Shown here: positions 53,369 through 64,000 of the stretch, piece by piece
How the letters are laid out: each line of letters opens with the position of its first letter
Numbering within the stretch: position 1 is the stretch's first letter
Source: Karstenula rhodostoma CBS 690.94
Lineage: Eukaryota > Ascomycota > Dothideomycetes > Pleosporales > Didymosphaeriaceae
Assembly (NCBI GenBank): GCA_010093485.1
Contig: MU001507.1
Span: 1,508,662 to 1,572,661, forward strand
Length of the DNA: 64,000 bases
Direction of reading: 5' to 3'
Made by a program: the position numbers and the translations under genes
The notes under the pieces: generated by a model
The model's database searches: none
Told to the model about the DNA's origin: nothing
Seen by the model: the letters and a program-made list of their open reading frames with translations, nothing else

Positions 53369-54263
53369 GTTTACCCTCTTCACCCTTTCATGCTCCTTTC
53401 CATGATCCTTAATGAAGCATTGCACTTTTTTTTTTTTTTCTTGTGCCAATTTCTTTCACGATATCCATAGATTCACTTCACCATCAAGAGCGCGGGAGGT
53501 TTAAATAGGGGTGGCCATTGCTGACGAAAGTCGTGTAGAGGGGGTCGCGTTCGAGATCGCATTCAACGTCCATGCCACAGGAGCAAGAAGAGAAGCAGGA
53601 GCCTCAACTGCAGTGAGTGAGGGTCCGACGCAGCAGCTCGCGCTGCTTGCAAGGGCGCTCTGACGGCGATTTTGACAGGGACACGAGCAGATGATGCAAT
53701 CCTCTATCAGTAGCACAGGGTTGGGCAGAGGTTTGCAGCATGCGGCGGCAAAGAGCAAGTGCGTAACCTTGTGGTTCTGGAGCATATTTGAAGTGGACGG
53801 AAGTTAATAGAGTTTCGTTCGCAAACCTATCATTCTTCAGTGTTTGCTTTTACTGAAAGCATTGCTTCAGACGTCTCCACCGGTTTCCCTACATGACATG
53901 CTCTCGCTCGTACTCAATAGGTTGAACGCATTCAACGAGTAAATGTGCTTACACTTGCACTGGTTTCGGTTGGCAGCTTGGGTTGGTACCCTTGTACGAG
54001 CTAGATGGCGGGAAAGCAAGATTTATCGTTCACTGAGATAAGCTTTGTGCCGCGTGCGGAGTCAACCACCCAACGGAGCACGGGACCGACCACGCCCCTT
54101 CAGTAGGAGGGGCGCAATAAACAAGCGGTACATACTGGGGCAATAAGTAAAATTGGTGCGAGGTGCAGGCCTCCTCGATCTGATCTACGCACCTCCTTCA
54201 TCAAGCATAAAGACCGCAGCACCGCCATCTGCTCCTGCGATACGAACATACGTGTTGCTCGCC
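53369..54263. other. Intergenic with 14-nt poly-T run
   Basis: No gene seen. A homopolymer T run (53426-53439) lies in the probable DnaJ 3' UTR. The in-frame region 54153-54263 ahead of the PEBP ATG lacks its own ATG. Confidence 0.55.
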
Positions 54264-54911
54264 ATGCCCTCTCCCACCTCCACGATCAAGAAGTTCCTCG
54301 ATCAAAACAAAGACAACGCGAAACCCGACCTCCTCATCACATTCCCCTCGGGCACAGCAATCCCAGCTCCGGCCACCAAAGCAGACAAGCCTAGCACCTC
54401 CCAACAACCCACCTTCTCCCTCGCACAGTCCTGCCTCCGCACCCACGTCCCCGGCGCCAAGTACATGGCCGTCTCCCTCGACCTCGATGCGCCCTCGCCC
54501 TCCCTCCCGCTCGCCTCCCCCATCCTGCACTACCTCCACACCGACCTCACCGCCGCCACCGCCTCGCCCTTCGCCTCGCCCTCGCCCGTCTACAAAACAG
54601 ACACCGCGACAGATACCTGGGTGCAGCTTACGGCGTCCAGCGTCACCGCGGGCGGCAAGGGCACCCTCGAGAAGCCACTTACGTCATGGCTTGCGCCAGC
54701 GCCGCCGGGGTTTAGCGCCCCGCATCGCTATGTGTTTCTGGTGTGGGAGCAGCCCGAGAAGATGAGCGGGGAGCAGGTGCGGGCGAAGCTGGGGCTGGGG
54801 AAAGGGGAGGCGGGCCTGTGGAGGAAGAGTAGGTTTGATATTGAGGGGTTTGTGAGGAAATTGAAGCTGGGGAAGATTGTGGCGGGGACGTGGATGGTCG
54901 TTGGGAGTTAG
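54264..54911 (+). CDS. PEBP-family protein (Tfs1-like carboxypeptidase Y inhibitor)
   Basis: Intronless from the ATG at 54264, 215 residues. Phosphatidylethanolamine-binding proteins bind anionic or lipid ligands; fungal Tfs1 inhibits carboxypeptidase Y and affects Ras/PKA signalling. Visible family features: LLITFPSGTAI, MAVSLDLDAPSPS (the D-x-DAP ligand-site motif), ILHYLHTDL, then PHRYVFLVWEQPEKM and FDIEGFVRKLKLGKIVAGTWMVV. The strict CR1 HW motif is replaced by ILHYL, as is common in fungal members. No signal peptide from this start. The frame is open upstream to 54153 without an ATG, so a missed upstream exon is possible but not needed. Confidence 0.85.
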   Translation: MPSPTSTIKKFLDQNKDNAKPDLLITFPSGTAIPAPATKADKPSTSQQPTFSLAQSCLRTHVPGAKYMAVSLDLDAPSPSLPLASPILHYLHTDLTAATASPFASPSPVYKTDTATDTWVQLTASSVTAGGKGTLEKPLTSWLAPAPPGFSAPHRYVFLVWEQPEKMSGEQVRAKLGLGKGEAGLWRKSRFDIEGFVRKLKLGKIVAGTWMVVGS

Positions 54912-55523
54912 GCGTGCGCAGAGCGGGAGAAATTGGAGATTGGTCAGCGGGGAAGCAAAGGAGGCGGGGGTTCTTTAGTCCAAGATGTAGATGGCGGCAG
55001 GGCGTTCAAGAGAGGTGGGTACTTTTAGATGTTGGGTTGCATTTTGTGAGGATTGAGACGAGGCCGGGCAAGTTGGGCACGCCAGGTTGATTACTTCGGT
55101 TCACTTGGAACGTACCACGAGGAAACGATTTCACAATGCGTGCGCAAGGGTCCTCAATCTCATGTCATCATTCATATCTACATGCTTTCGTCAAGGGTAT
55201 ACCACCATATTATACGCACTTTGTTGACCATTACCAGCATGTACCAACTCCGCTCCCACAAGGACGCGATAACCAAGTATCGCCATCCCACCTGTAGATG
55301 GCTCGCGCCAATCTGTATGATACAGTATAGAGTACTGCTCTTGTGCAATCGAGTCCACCTCCGCTATGCAATGAGCGAGAAATCCAAAGAGGGTATAGAA
55401 CAGCTTGAACGCAACAAAAACCGAAAACGCCGCAAACAGAAATGAAACCCAATAGTGAAAACGTATGTGAGAAAGGACCGGTCTCCTGGACCTACAGGAG
55501 CACAGCTCGGAAGAAAGAGAAAA
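54912..55523. other. Convergent 3' regions
   Basis: Between the PEBP stop and the methyltransferase-domain gene stop on the other strand. Short ORFs only; both 3' UTRs must fit here. Confidence 0.6.
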
Positions 55524-58500
55524 TCAGACGCTGACGGTGCGGCGCACGCCAACGATGGGCTTCTGCGCATACCCAATAAGCAGCCTGAAGCTGGTGCCGC
55601 GCTTCTCGCACTCGTTGATGAGGCTCTCGTCGCGCCAGATGCTGTTCCGGAGGAGGTCATCTGAGTGCGCAGCGTCCGGCTCGCCAGGTTCGGGGAGGAC
55701 GAGGGACTCGTAGCAGCGGGAGTACCACCAGCGGCCTACGCGTGCCACCATGTCGGTGATAGTGTTGTCTGTAGACTCGGAAGAAGCGCGCGTGTTGAGA
55801 AGATCTGAGAACGAGACCTCAGGCTTAGGCTTTCTGGTAGCTTTGGTAGTGGCTCCAGTTGCCTTGTCGATGGAGCTGGCGGTGCTTCCTTTCCTCTTCT
55901 TGGATGTCGCGGCGTCGGTCTGGTCTGGACTAGGCAGAATACCTGCGACAGGAACGCCTACAAAGCATCGGTTGCACTCTGTGAAGCCCTTCTTTCCAAC
56001 GAGACCCATGATTTCGTCACTGATGTTGCGAAGGGAGACGTCTTCGTCTGCGACTTGCATCTTGACTTTCAGGCCGCGCACAGCACGTCGGGCGCGGTTG
56101 CCCATGTTTACAAGATCGAGATCAAGGACACTAAGCTCCAGGAAGCCGCCGGGCCTTAGAACCCGCTTGCACTCTGATACCACAGAGCGATGGACAGACG
56201 TAGGAACGGCGGACGGGAACCGGAGGACAACGCATGCGAAGAAGCCTTTCGGGAAAGGAAAGGGGTCACCGAGAGAGATTTGGTTGAAATGTCGGTGATT
56301 GTTTAGGGTCGACCATGGTTCAGGGGTATTGCCGGTAGTCGTCGTCGTCGTTGATGGTTGGCCAAGCCTGAGGTTGTAAACAGTTGCTTCCGGATACGTA
56401 AGAGCACAATAGTACGACCAGTCCTTGCCAAGGCCGTCGATGACCAGGATGCGATCATGCTCGGGGTCTTTCAGCTCGAAGTGTGCAGGGCTGAAAATGA
56501 CACGGCCGAAAGAAAGCCACTTGCTAGTCATCAAAGCACCAAAGCGAAGGTTGGCCATTGCTGAAAGCCCATCTGCTCGTGTTTCCGCCATCTCCATGAG
56601 TCGCGTGTCCCTGTACTTGTTCGCACTGGCACTATTGCGATCCCTTTCCGAGTTGGAGGCAAGAGTAGCCTTAGACTGACGGGAGCTCACGTTCAGAGAC
56701 GCCGGGAGGCTCGATCGGTTTGAGCTTACTCGATTTCGTGGTCCCGAGCCAATGGACATATGTGCAGTTGATGGAAAGCTAAGCCGCCCACTTATCGGGT
56801 CGACTACATTGATGTTCCTATCCCCATGCTCTTGAAGGAACTCAGATAATGAAATCGAAGATGTGGGAGACTGGGAGTGCAAGACAGCAAGTAGCCGTGA
56901 GCGGCGTAGATGCAGTGAGTGGTTCGAGGCGCGTGTAGTGGAAGCTGCCGAATGCGAAGACGCCCTGGAGTGTTTGAGCTTGAGCGGTAGTGGTTCCAGA
57001 GAGGACCGTTTCTTCCCAGGTTTGCCGCCGACTGCAATCTCCAAGTCCGCGGGGGACAGAACCTCGTCAATAAGGTCATCGTATTCATTCCAAACCTCGT
57101 CTTCGGATTGTGGTGCCCCATGAATGGGAACGACCGCAGTTCCAGCGGTTGCAGGGAAGCTCCAGGCGCCCGAGCTGCTGGAGTACGACACCTCGGAACC
57201 CTTCCTAGACGGGAACACAAAGAACTCTCCTTGGCGTATGGCCTCTTCCGCACTCGGGCTCATAGTAGCAATAGCTGTGCCATGAGTAAGCGCGTTAAGT
57301 CCGTGAAGAATAGGATACGGCTCCGCCGGGCCAGCTGTCGCAGTCATAGAACCAATGGAGTCAAACGAAGTGCGCGAAAACGCGGTCGGGCACGATTGGT
57401 TCATGGCGAAAGGCCGAGAGAAAGACCGAGACTGGGGGTGATGTGCCTTTTGGCGAGTCGAGACTACTTTAGGTATGCGTCCTACTTGAGCCAGGCGACT
57501 GGGTCTTGGGGGAGGATTCGAAGGCGGTGGTCCTAGGGGGGAGAGACTTGCTGGCGGTGACGGCATGAAGACGGATGTAGGGAGCGTTTCTGGTGATACA
57601 ATGGGTTCGGAAGGGTATACCTGTGAGAGCGGATTGACTGGAGAGGAGGTGGGAGAAAGATCTGTAACCGGAGTCAGGTCGCCCACCGAGGGTGGCACAC
57701 GATGAGCCTCTTCAGTAACATTTGTATCCAGGGTAAGCTTCGGCTGATGCTCAGGCAAAGGCCGCAAAAAGACCTTAGGCGAAGCTGGGCGGGCAGGTGC
57801 TGTGAAGATGTCGGGCAAGATGGGTTTCGGAGGCAGCAACATAGATGGTAGGCGTTCCATATCCTTAGGCCGGGGGCTAGAAACTACAGGCTCATCCTGC
57901 TGCACTGGCACTGGTGCTTCTTCCGGTGCGCTGTCTGCCTCTTGCATGATCATCTCGATATCGTCCGCATCGAGTCCAGATGGAGAGTCTACTATGGCGT
58001 AGTGGGCCACGGACCGCGAGATTGGTACACGAGCCGGAGAAGAGGTTGATATTTCCACAACCGGGGCAGGTACACGAGGAGCACCGTGGGCACGCTGGAA
58101 GAAGTTCCACTTTCTTGATGGCTTCGAAGAATCTTGTTCGTTTTTCTCCTTCTTCGACGATTTGAGCCAACCACCCTCCTTGCCATCTGAGTTAGCCCCA
58201 CTGATGGAGCCCTTCCGTATTTTGCTAGAATGTTGTTTTGCAGACGGTGTTGTATCGACTATTTTCGAAGTTCGAGACGCTCGCTTGGCTGTGATGGTTG
58301 GGATGAATGACTTCTTCACTTCGTCTTCACTCTCTGATGGACGTCGTAAGCCGATAGGCATTCTTTTCACTGGTGACATGCCGTGAACGGAATCAGACAT
58401 TGCTGAGGGCAGTAGTGCCGGTTGGGTGCTTTCCGAGTCGTTTCTCGAGAGGTCCTTTGTGGTCTTGCTAAGCTGCCAAAGTCGAGGGCTCGAGACATCA

Positions 58501-60410
58501 AGGTTGTTCGTGCTCTGTAGCGGGTCCGGACTCATTGTCAGTTCGCTGTTGCTTCCATTGCCCCGGATGACAACAGGATTGAGCCGCTCGAGGAAGAAGT
58601 CGTCCATATCTGTGCTAGTAGTGCTCGTTACACTGCTCTTACGGGTAGAAGGAGTCTTATCCAAGCTCTCGGCAGTAGTTGCAGCACTTGGTGACTTTCC
58701 AATACTTGATCCACTGGCTGCACTTCCACTTCTCACCCCAACACCATACCGACCATATCCTTCGTGGCCTGTACCAGCGGCTGGTCCCCGGCGATGAACC
58801 TTCTTCTCTGATTTAATAGCAGGGGCGGTTGGTTCCGTTTTGACGCGTCTAGAGAAAAACCCGAAACGCGACGTTTTGCTCGGGCTGGGAGCAGGAGCAG
58901 GAGCAGGCGTAGGCAGCGTTGACGACCGCTTCTTATCTTGTTGTGGGTCCGGTGTAGGTCCTCGAGTAGGAACACGTGAATTTGGGGCAAAACTTGAAGT
59001 CAGGCTCGGGTTAGGAGATGGATTGCGAGACGGATGTTTGGGCGACATGATGCCGAATCTGGTTTTGTTGTTCACCCCTACGCTTGCAGTCGAACTTGTG
59101 GACGCAGTCCGTTGATGTGAGAACGGGAAGCTGTTCATGTTACTTTGAATGATTGGCGAAGGTCCACGAAACCCAGTTATTTCGGGGGTACCATCTCTGC
59201 TTGGCCGCGTGGGTCTTCGTGGAGCTGTAGCTGATGACGACTGATCTGCCAAATGGGCCAGTTCGGGAGGTGCTTGAACTTGAGGTTTCTCCTTGGTAAT
59301 TTGAGATGGGCGTCGAAGTCCTCCGTTTACGTCGCTCTTCCCCATATCCGCTTGCCTCTGTGATGTTGGGAGGCGCATATGTGTCGTCCTTGATAGGGGA
59401 CCAGAAGGTCGAGTTGGTTGCCGCTCAGTCTGTGACTTTTCATTGCTTCTGTCAGTGTCCATACGCACAACAGAAGCAGCGATTGAAGAGGTTGTTGGCT
59501 CCGGCACTGCTGGGAGTGCACGCTCTTCTGGAGTCCTATATCTTACGATCGGAGGTTTACCCTGTAATGGGCTTACTTGTCGCGTCCGTATGGTTGTTTT
59601 CGTCGACATCACGACTCCTGGAGAGTATGAGGACATGGAGGTCGGAGTTGACGAGACACTGAATGGACCAGGTGATTCGGAATATCGCGTGGAAGGAGTG
59701 GTAGAAAGAGTATAGTGAGGAGCGGGTGGCGATAAAACTTCTGTGGATCCCAAATCATATTCGTAGTGAGAGTGTTCTTGCAACTCCAACTGGGCCGCTG
59801 AGTGGGCAAAAACTGCAGAAGTTGACGGAATCGATATGCCCAGCACCGTCTCGGAGAAAGGATCCTTGTAGCCTCCAGGTATGCCTATGGCCATATTTTT
59901 CTTCTCTCGGGAAGACATCGAATTTCCCGGCGTGAAACCGTCTTCTCGCGTACCTCCGACTCCAATGCTTGTTTGTTTGCGCCTCAGGAGATTCGATTGT
60001 GGACTGTCAATGGTAGAGGCGGAGGATCCTGACACGAGGGACGGCGTGCGCGTGCTCGTGGGCAATTCAGGTTTCGGCAAGCGAGAAGAACTCTGTAAAG
60101 CATATTTAGGAACCATTTGACGAGAGGCAGGATGGACTATAGGTACAGTGGAAGAAGTGCCGCCTTGGCGTGACCCGAAGGCTACCGCTGCCTTTGGCGT
60201 TGGGCCAGTAACCCCTCTAGTGAGAGGTACCTCATCTCCCGAAGGCCTCCTCTTCTGGAGCTTTGACGTTCCGGGCGCAGGTACCTGGGGAATAGTCGTA
60301 GTGGGCGTGACGGATCGTTGTGGTAGTCTGGCAGTAGGTGCACGACGGGTGTACGGCGGTTGTTCCTCCATCCTCCTTGGAAGGTTGGAATGTGATTTAT
60401 AGGTAGCCAT
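55524..60410 (-). CDS. 1,628-residue protein: disordered Ser/Pro-rich region with C-terminal methyltransferase-like domain
   Basis: One uninterrupted ORF. Residues 1-1260 are almost entirely Ser/Pro/Thr/Arg-rich, with many SP/TP sites, poly-basic pieces (SKIRKGSISGANSDGKEGGWLKSSKKEK) and no TM. From about 1266 comes a folded domain: MANLRFGALMTSKWLSFGR, ILVIDGLGKDWSYYCALTYPEATVYNL (degenerate SAM-binding strand-loop, G-x-G reduced to DGLG), GDPFPFPKGFFACVVLRFPSA, SECKRVLRPGGFLELSVLD, then a helical C terminus with GRWWYSRCYESLVLP. The KRVLRPGGFLEL block is a standard class I methyltransferase signature. Inference: a scaffold-like protein, heavily phosphorylated, carrying an active or pseudo-methyltransferase. 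Such long fungal proteins exist, but I know no assigned role. The start at 60410 (MATYKSHSNLPRRMEE) is the first ATG. Confidence 0.8.
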   Translation of the reverse strand: MATYKSHSNLPRRMEEQPPYTRRAPTARLPQRSVTPTTTIPQVPAPGTSKLQKRRPSGDEVPLTRGVTGPTPKAAVAFGSRQGGTSSTVPIVHPASRQMVPKYALQSSSRLPKPELPTSTRTPSLVSGSSASTIDSPQSNLLRRKQTSIGVGGTREDGFTPGNSMSSREKKNMAIGIPGGYKDPFSETVLGISIPSTSAVFAHSAAQLELQEHSHYEYDLGSTEVLSPPAPHYTLSTTPSTRYSESPGPFSVSSTPTSMSSYSPGVVMSTKTTIRTRQVSPLQGKPPIVRYRTPEERALPAVPEPTTSSIAASVVRMDTDRSNEKSQTERQPTRPSGPLSRTTHMRLPTSQRQADMGKSDVNGGLRRPSQITKEKPQVQAPPELAHLADQSSSATAPRRPTRPSRDGTPEITGFRGPSPIIQSNMNSFPFSHQRTASTSSTASVGVNNKTRFGIMSPKHPSRNPSPNPSLTSSFAPNSRVPTRGPTPDPQQDKKRSSTLPTPAPAPAPSPSKTSRFGFFSRRVKTEPTAPAIKSEKKVHRRGPAAGTGHEGYGRYGVGVRSGSAASGSSIGKSPSAATTAESLDKTPSTRKSSVTSTTSTDMDDFFLERLNPVVIRGNGSNSELTMSPDPLQSTNNLDVSSPRLWQLSKTTKDLSRNDSESTQPALLPSAMSDSVHGMSPVKRMPIGLRRPSESEDEVKKSFIPTITAKRASRTSKIVDTTPSAKQHSSKIRKGSISGANSDGKEGGWLKSSKKEKNEQDSSKPSRKWNFFQRAHGAPRVPAPVVEISTSSPARVPISRSVAHYAIVDSPSGLDADDIEMIMQEADSAPEEAPVPVQQDEPVVSSPRPKDMERLPSMLLPPKPILPDIFTAPARPASPKVFLRPLPEHQPKLTLDTNVTEEAHRVPPSVGDLTPVTDLSPTSSPVNPLSQVYPSEPIVSPETLPTSVFMPSPPASLSPLGPPPSNPPPRPSRLAQVGRIPKVVSTRQKAHHPQSRSFSRPFAMNQSCPTAFSRTSFDSIGSMTATAGPAEPYPILHGLNALTHGTAIATMSPSAEEAIRQGEFFVFPSRKGSEVSYSSSSGAWSFPATAGTAVVPIHGAPQSEDEVWNEYDDLIDEVLSPADLEIAVGGKPGKKRSSLEPLPLKLKHSRASSHSAASTTRASNHSLHLRRSRLLAVLHSQSPTSSISLSEFLQEHGDRNINVVDPISGRLSFPSTAHMSIGSGPRNRVSSNRSSLPASLNVSSRQSKATLASNSERDRNSASANKYRDTRLMEMAETRADGLSAMANLRFGALMTSKWLSFGRVIFSPAHFELKDPEHDRILVIDGLGKDWSYYCALTYPEATVYNLRLGQPSTTTTTTGNTPEPWSTLNNHRHFNQISLGDPFPFPKGFFACVVLRFPSAVPTSVHRSVVSECKRVLRPGGFLELSVLDLDLVNMGNRARRAVRGLKVKMQVADEDVSLRNISDEIMGLVGKKGFTECNRCFVGVPVAGILPSPDQTDAATSKKRKGSTASSIDKATGATTKATRKPKPEVSFSDLLNTRASSESTDNTITDMVARVGRWWYSRCYESLVLPEPGEPDAAHSDDLLRNSIWRDESLINECEKRGTSFRLLIGYAQKPIVGVRRTVSV

Positions 60411-63400
60411 GTTGGGTAATTCGGTGCGACCCGGCTAAAGACTGTGCGCAACGATAGACCGGGTCCTGTATGACAAAAGCTTGTATGTGCTGAGCAGCTC
60501 ATGAAGACATTGGTATGGTCAACAAGAAAGGGACCTCGGGCGCCACAAAGTTCGATGTTGGGGTATGCTGGTCGGAATTATTCGTGGTTTCGTCAGCAAC
60601 TTTCAGCTCAAGTTGCTTCCGGACGCTTATTCGGTGTGTGGTGTGTGTAGTTTTCGGGCTACCCAAAGTGCTGGAAGCCTGGGGGTGGCGAATCTGACTA
60701 GACTTCAGGTACATCGGACGGGAGCCGTGCCATTTAAGACGGCTGACAGTTTACTACGCGATTCCCAAGTGTCTAGCAAAAACTCGGTGAGGACTGGTTA
60801 CTCTTGCTCGTGCTACGCCACCCTGCGGCGGTGCCGAGTGAGTCGTGGCGTTCGGTTATTCCGATACTGGGTATAGTGTGGCGGTGCCTGCAACCAAATG
60901 ACAAGGGTAGCGAAACCGTTGACGAGGCGAGCAGACGCTCAAAAATGGGGCAGCGATGGGGAATATAACTTTCAAGCTGGAGCTCACGCGCTCGTGTTGG
61001 TCTTCACGGGTCTTCGTCGGCGCTGGGTGAGTCGCCGCTGTGGGTATCGTCCGAGTGATTCCGTTCCAAGCGAAAAGGCAAACTAAGAGCTCGAGGGACT
61101 CCTGGCTCAACGATCAAAAGGGCACCACCAGGGTGATAACCTGGGTCGTTGGACGGGCGCGTCCGGACTTGCTGACTCTGATGTCTGACAAGCTCAAGCG
61201 GGGTCTAGGTCTGATATATGGCGTGCGGCCCAACTCGACCCTCATGAACGAGACGCGCCGCTCCTGGCCAGGGAAGAAAGGCTCGCAGGCCCGGAGCTTT
61301 GCCGTCTAGCAAAGCGCTTGCGCTTGGAGGGCGGGTAGAGAGGTCTCAGCAAAAGAGGCCATCCACCAGTGAGGCGCCTGACCTGTAGGGGGAGGGCGAC
61401 GATTCGTAACTAATCCTTGTAGCAGCGGCGCACAGACAGGATGCTGGAGGCGTGACTAGACGAGAGTCGAGTGCCAGCGATTGGATGTCAGCACTTTCGC
61501 TAGCCATCGGTTTTCCCGCAAAAGCCATGGCCAACTTGAAAGTCCACTTTTCCCTCGTTGGCGGAGACAAGACGACTCAATTGCAGCTGAGGTAGGTATG
61601 ATGATTGACGAGTCGCAGTATGTGCCGCAAGATACTTGAGTGAAGCCACTGTCTTGCTCGGCCAGAGTGCGAGAAAGCCCAATCCACCTAGTCCACCAGC
61701 TGACTCTCAACAGAAGACCAGTGGCTGGAACACAGGCCGTGTTGTATGGATAGTGCGAGGGAGATATGGTTCAAGGATGCGTAGAAGGTCAAGCCGGAGC
61801 CAATACAACCTTCAAATGACATCTGCAGCTCCCTCAATCGGCCAAATGAGGGGTTGGATGGGAGGCCTGCGCGGCCTGTACTGAGATGCATCCGGTCCGA
61901 TATGGGCTCAATAACGAATGATGCGCAAGCCGAGGAGTCATCAGGCATTGATGCGCGTTTCCCGCCATGCGCGCCCGATACTGGAGGATCTGATTCAACT
62001 CGCTGCTATTCTCGTGACGGTCGGTCGCCACAAACCTGGAGGATTCGTCGTGGGTTGCGAGCTCCGGACCGCGCAAGCTGAAGGGTGGCTAGGTGCATGC
62101 ATCTAGGTGCTAGCTTCGCGAAGTGAGGCTGGTGCCTCCATGTCGCCACTTCAGGCACTGCCGCCTGCCAGCGCATCGAGGGCGAACAATTCTTGTGACG
62201 GATGTGACGTGATAACAGACGGAAAGACAGTTCCTGTACGTGACGGTGCTCGATGTACCTCGACAAGATCATGGTGGCCTTTGCGAGGGTTCCGCCCTAA
62301 CAAGGTCAGATCCGGCATCCAGGTTGGCCCAAGCCACTTTCTCGTCGGATGCCTCTTCTGCACCCTCATTGGCCAGCCACCAATGTGATTCATACAAACC
62401 CTACCACATGAGCTTTCAGTCACGTGATGAGACTATACCACAGGAGGCAAACTGTGCAGTGCCCTGTCACCAATGGCAGAGCGATATGCCACTTCTTCAA
62501 GAGCCACCACTCGCTGCGGCTCTATGCAGGGGAAAGCGCGATTTCTTGCTTCCACCATCGCCAACAAGCGTTTGCGTGCCTGTGAGACATTCTGCATTGC
62601 GACATGGGCGAACGGTGACCATCTGAGTTCACAACAACGGCAGTGAAGCACTCTAGCTCATTGCTGATGTGCCATGCATGCTGTAACGGTGATAAATAAC
62701 CAGACCATCACCTGATCGTTGCAAGATCCTGGACCCATCCAAACAGCACCTCTTCCCCAGCTAAGTTTTAGCTTGGCTTTCGACAGTAGATTTACTGTCC
62801 ACCTGATATGTTCGATTGCGTGCTGCGCCCCGCTGCATTTTGTTGCCCTGTTGCTTCATGTCAACACACACCGCGGAGCGTTGATATTGAAACCAGACTA
62901 TATCGATAACCCTTTGGGTCTTGTGGTTGGCGAGCAGCTTTGAATCTAGTACTGATGATTCATGTTGAGAAGTTTAGTGCGAACTGCCGCATACCGTCAA
63001 TGTTCGGGCCTGGAACATTGGCAAGCATGCCCTACCTTCGCGATCCCGTTAGTCGCGGGTGGAACGGGGACGGCAAACGGGACCTCTCCAAGCGTACCAC
63101 TCCTCATCACTGCGAATCAGATGGCCGAACGCACTTGAAGCTCAAGTGCCCCTGTGGGCACTAATCGAGATCAGATCAGGGCAGACCCCGCGTAGACTTG
63201 ACAAGCAGTTGCAAGAGTCAAGTACTCTGGGTGACGGCGATTTGGAGGCATTCTTGCTTTGAACCGAGCCTGAGCTTGGTCTCCACCACCTCACCACCTA
63301 TATACGGCACAGTCCTTGCGCGCGTACTAAAACGGATACGGTGACCACCCCGGAACTATCGTGCAGATACTGAAGACGATAGCCCCGGCGCCTGATGTGA

Positions 63401-64000
63401 CGGTGGGAGTTATGCCGTCACTGCCTGGGTGCTAGTCGGTCAATGATGTCCGGTGTCGGAACTCAGATGATTGGTGAGCGAGATAGTATCTCGCACCGAT
63501 CCGCAGGTCGGCCAGAAGCTTTGCTCCTGATAGTCGGTTTCTCGATAGTATGGTCTGGGGTAACTTGGGTCACTGGGAGTGTCGGAACTTGTGACCTCAA
63601 TATAGACATCAAAACGGCACGTGCATCTACCGAGTGGCTGTTTCTAGATACGAGGACGTCGAGACTCTCTGGTCGTGGAGGTGTAAGCTGGCGTGCTCTT
63701 CCACCATCTTTGTTCCTTGCCGAGAATTGAGGTAGGAGCTGTACCGTACAACCTGCAGAGGCCAGTTCCGAGCTATGAACAGTCCATCGGCAATGGCCAG
63801 CACTGGGTTTCGACTCGTTCTTAAATCCTTGCGAACGACTTGCGTGGCCTTCCTCTGATTCCAGTGAGCGCTAGTGGCAGGTACAAACCACCTCTTGAGT
63901 GACAATACAACCGTAAGAGGGTCAATCCATGGCTTCATCGAGCCCAGCGCACTTCTGGATGTATACCGTTGGAGAATGATGGGTTTGGACGCCAAAGGCA
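60411..64000. other. Second gene-poor stretch to the window end
   Basis: No gene supported in 3.6 kb. The left 300 bp should be the promoter of the methyltransferase-domain gene. ORFs such as 61040-61309 (+) and 63627-63995 (-) are short, with no domain, TM or splice partner. The latter could be the inner part of a gene entering from beyond 64000, but nothing in it is recognisable. Confidence 0.5.

Overview
This is nuclear DNA from a filamentous ascomycete (Pezizomycotina, probably a Dothideomycete). Genes are monocistronic, lie on both strands and are interrupted by short introns (about 45-60 nt, GT...AG, often with a CTAAC/CTGAC-type branch point). The gene set is typical of such fungi: Ded1/Vasa-type helicase, Pif1, Rpn5, Erg9, eIF4E, Tok1 channel, xanthine dioxygenase, secreted tyrosinase. 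The class is inferred from gene style and product flavour, not from an alignment. Exon coordinates were worked out by hand from splice motifs and reading-frame continuity; most joined models come out as exact multiples of three.

Layout. 0-8.3 kb: 3' part of a secreted class-3 lipase; a macrodomain-sirtuin (SirTM) fusion; an FSH1-type serine hydrolase; proteasome lid subunit RPN5; a calcineurin-like phosphoesterase. 8.6-15.8 kb: a protein with an Rrn9-like N terminus and a tandem Zn2Cys6 C terminus; PIF1 helicase; a low-complexity alanine/lysine-then-glycine protein. 16.0-22.9 kb: xanthine dioxygenase with a candidate UaY/GATA promoter; a PLP aminotransferase; an Adp1-like ABCG transporter. 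24.4-32.5 kb: tyrosinase/catechol oxidase; a seven-helix rhodopsin-domain membrane protein; a Nop6-like RRM protein divergent from a mitochondrial membrane protein. 32.5-36.4 kb: an orphan multi-exon gene and a DEAD-box helicase with seven introns. 36.4-43.4 kb: about 7 kb without a supportable intact gene. 43.4-60.4 kb: TOK1 channel, a single-TM orphan, squalene synthase, eIF4E, a DnaJ protein, a PEBP protein and a 1,628-residue methyltransferase-domain protein. 60.4-64 kb: a second gene-poor stretch.

Most genes are dispersed housekeeping genes and I see no secondary-metabolite cluster. The items most worth a second look are the SirTM-macrodomain fusion, the Rrn9/zinc-cluster fusion, the candidate purine-regulon sites upstream of the xanthine dioxygenase gene, and the low-complexity glycine protein with a probable GC-AG intron. 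No rRNA, CRISPR, intact transposon or convincing tRNA was found.
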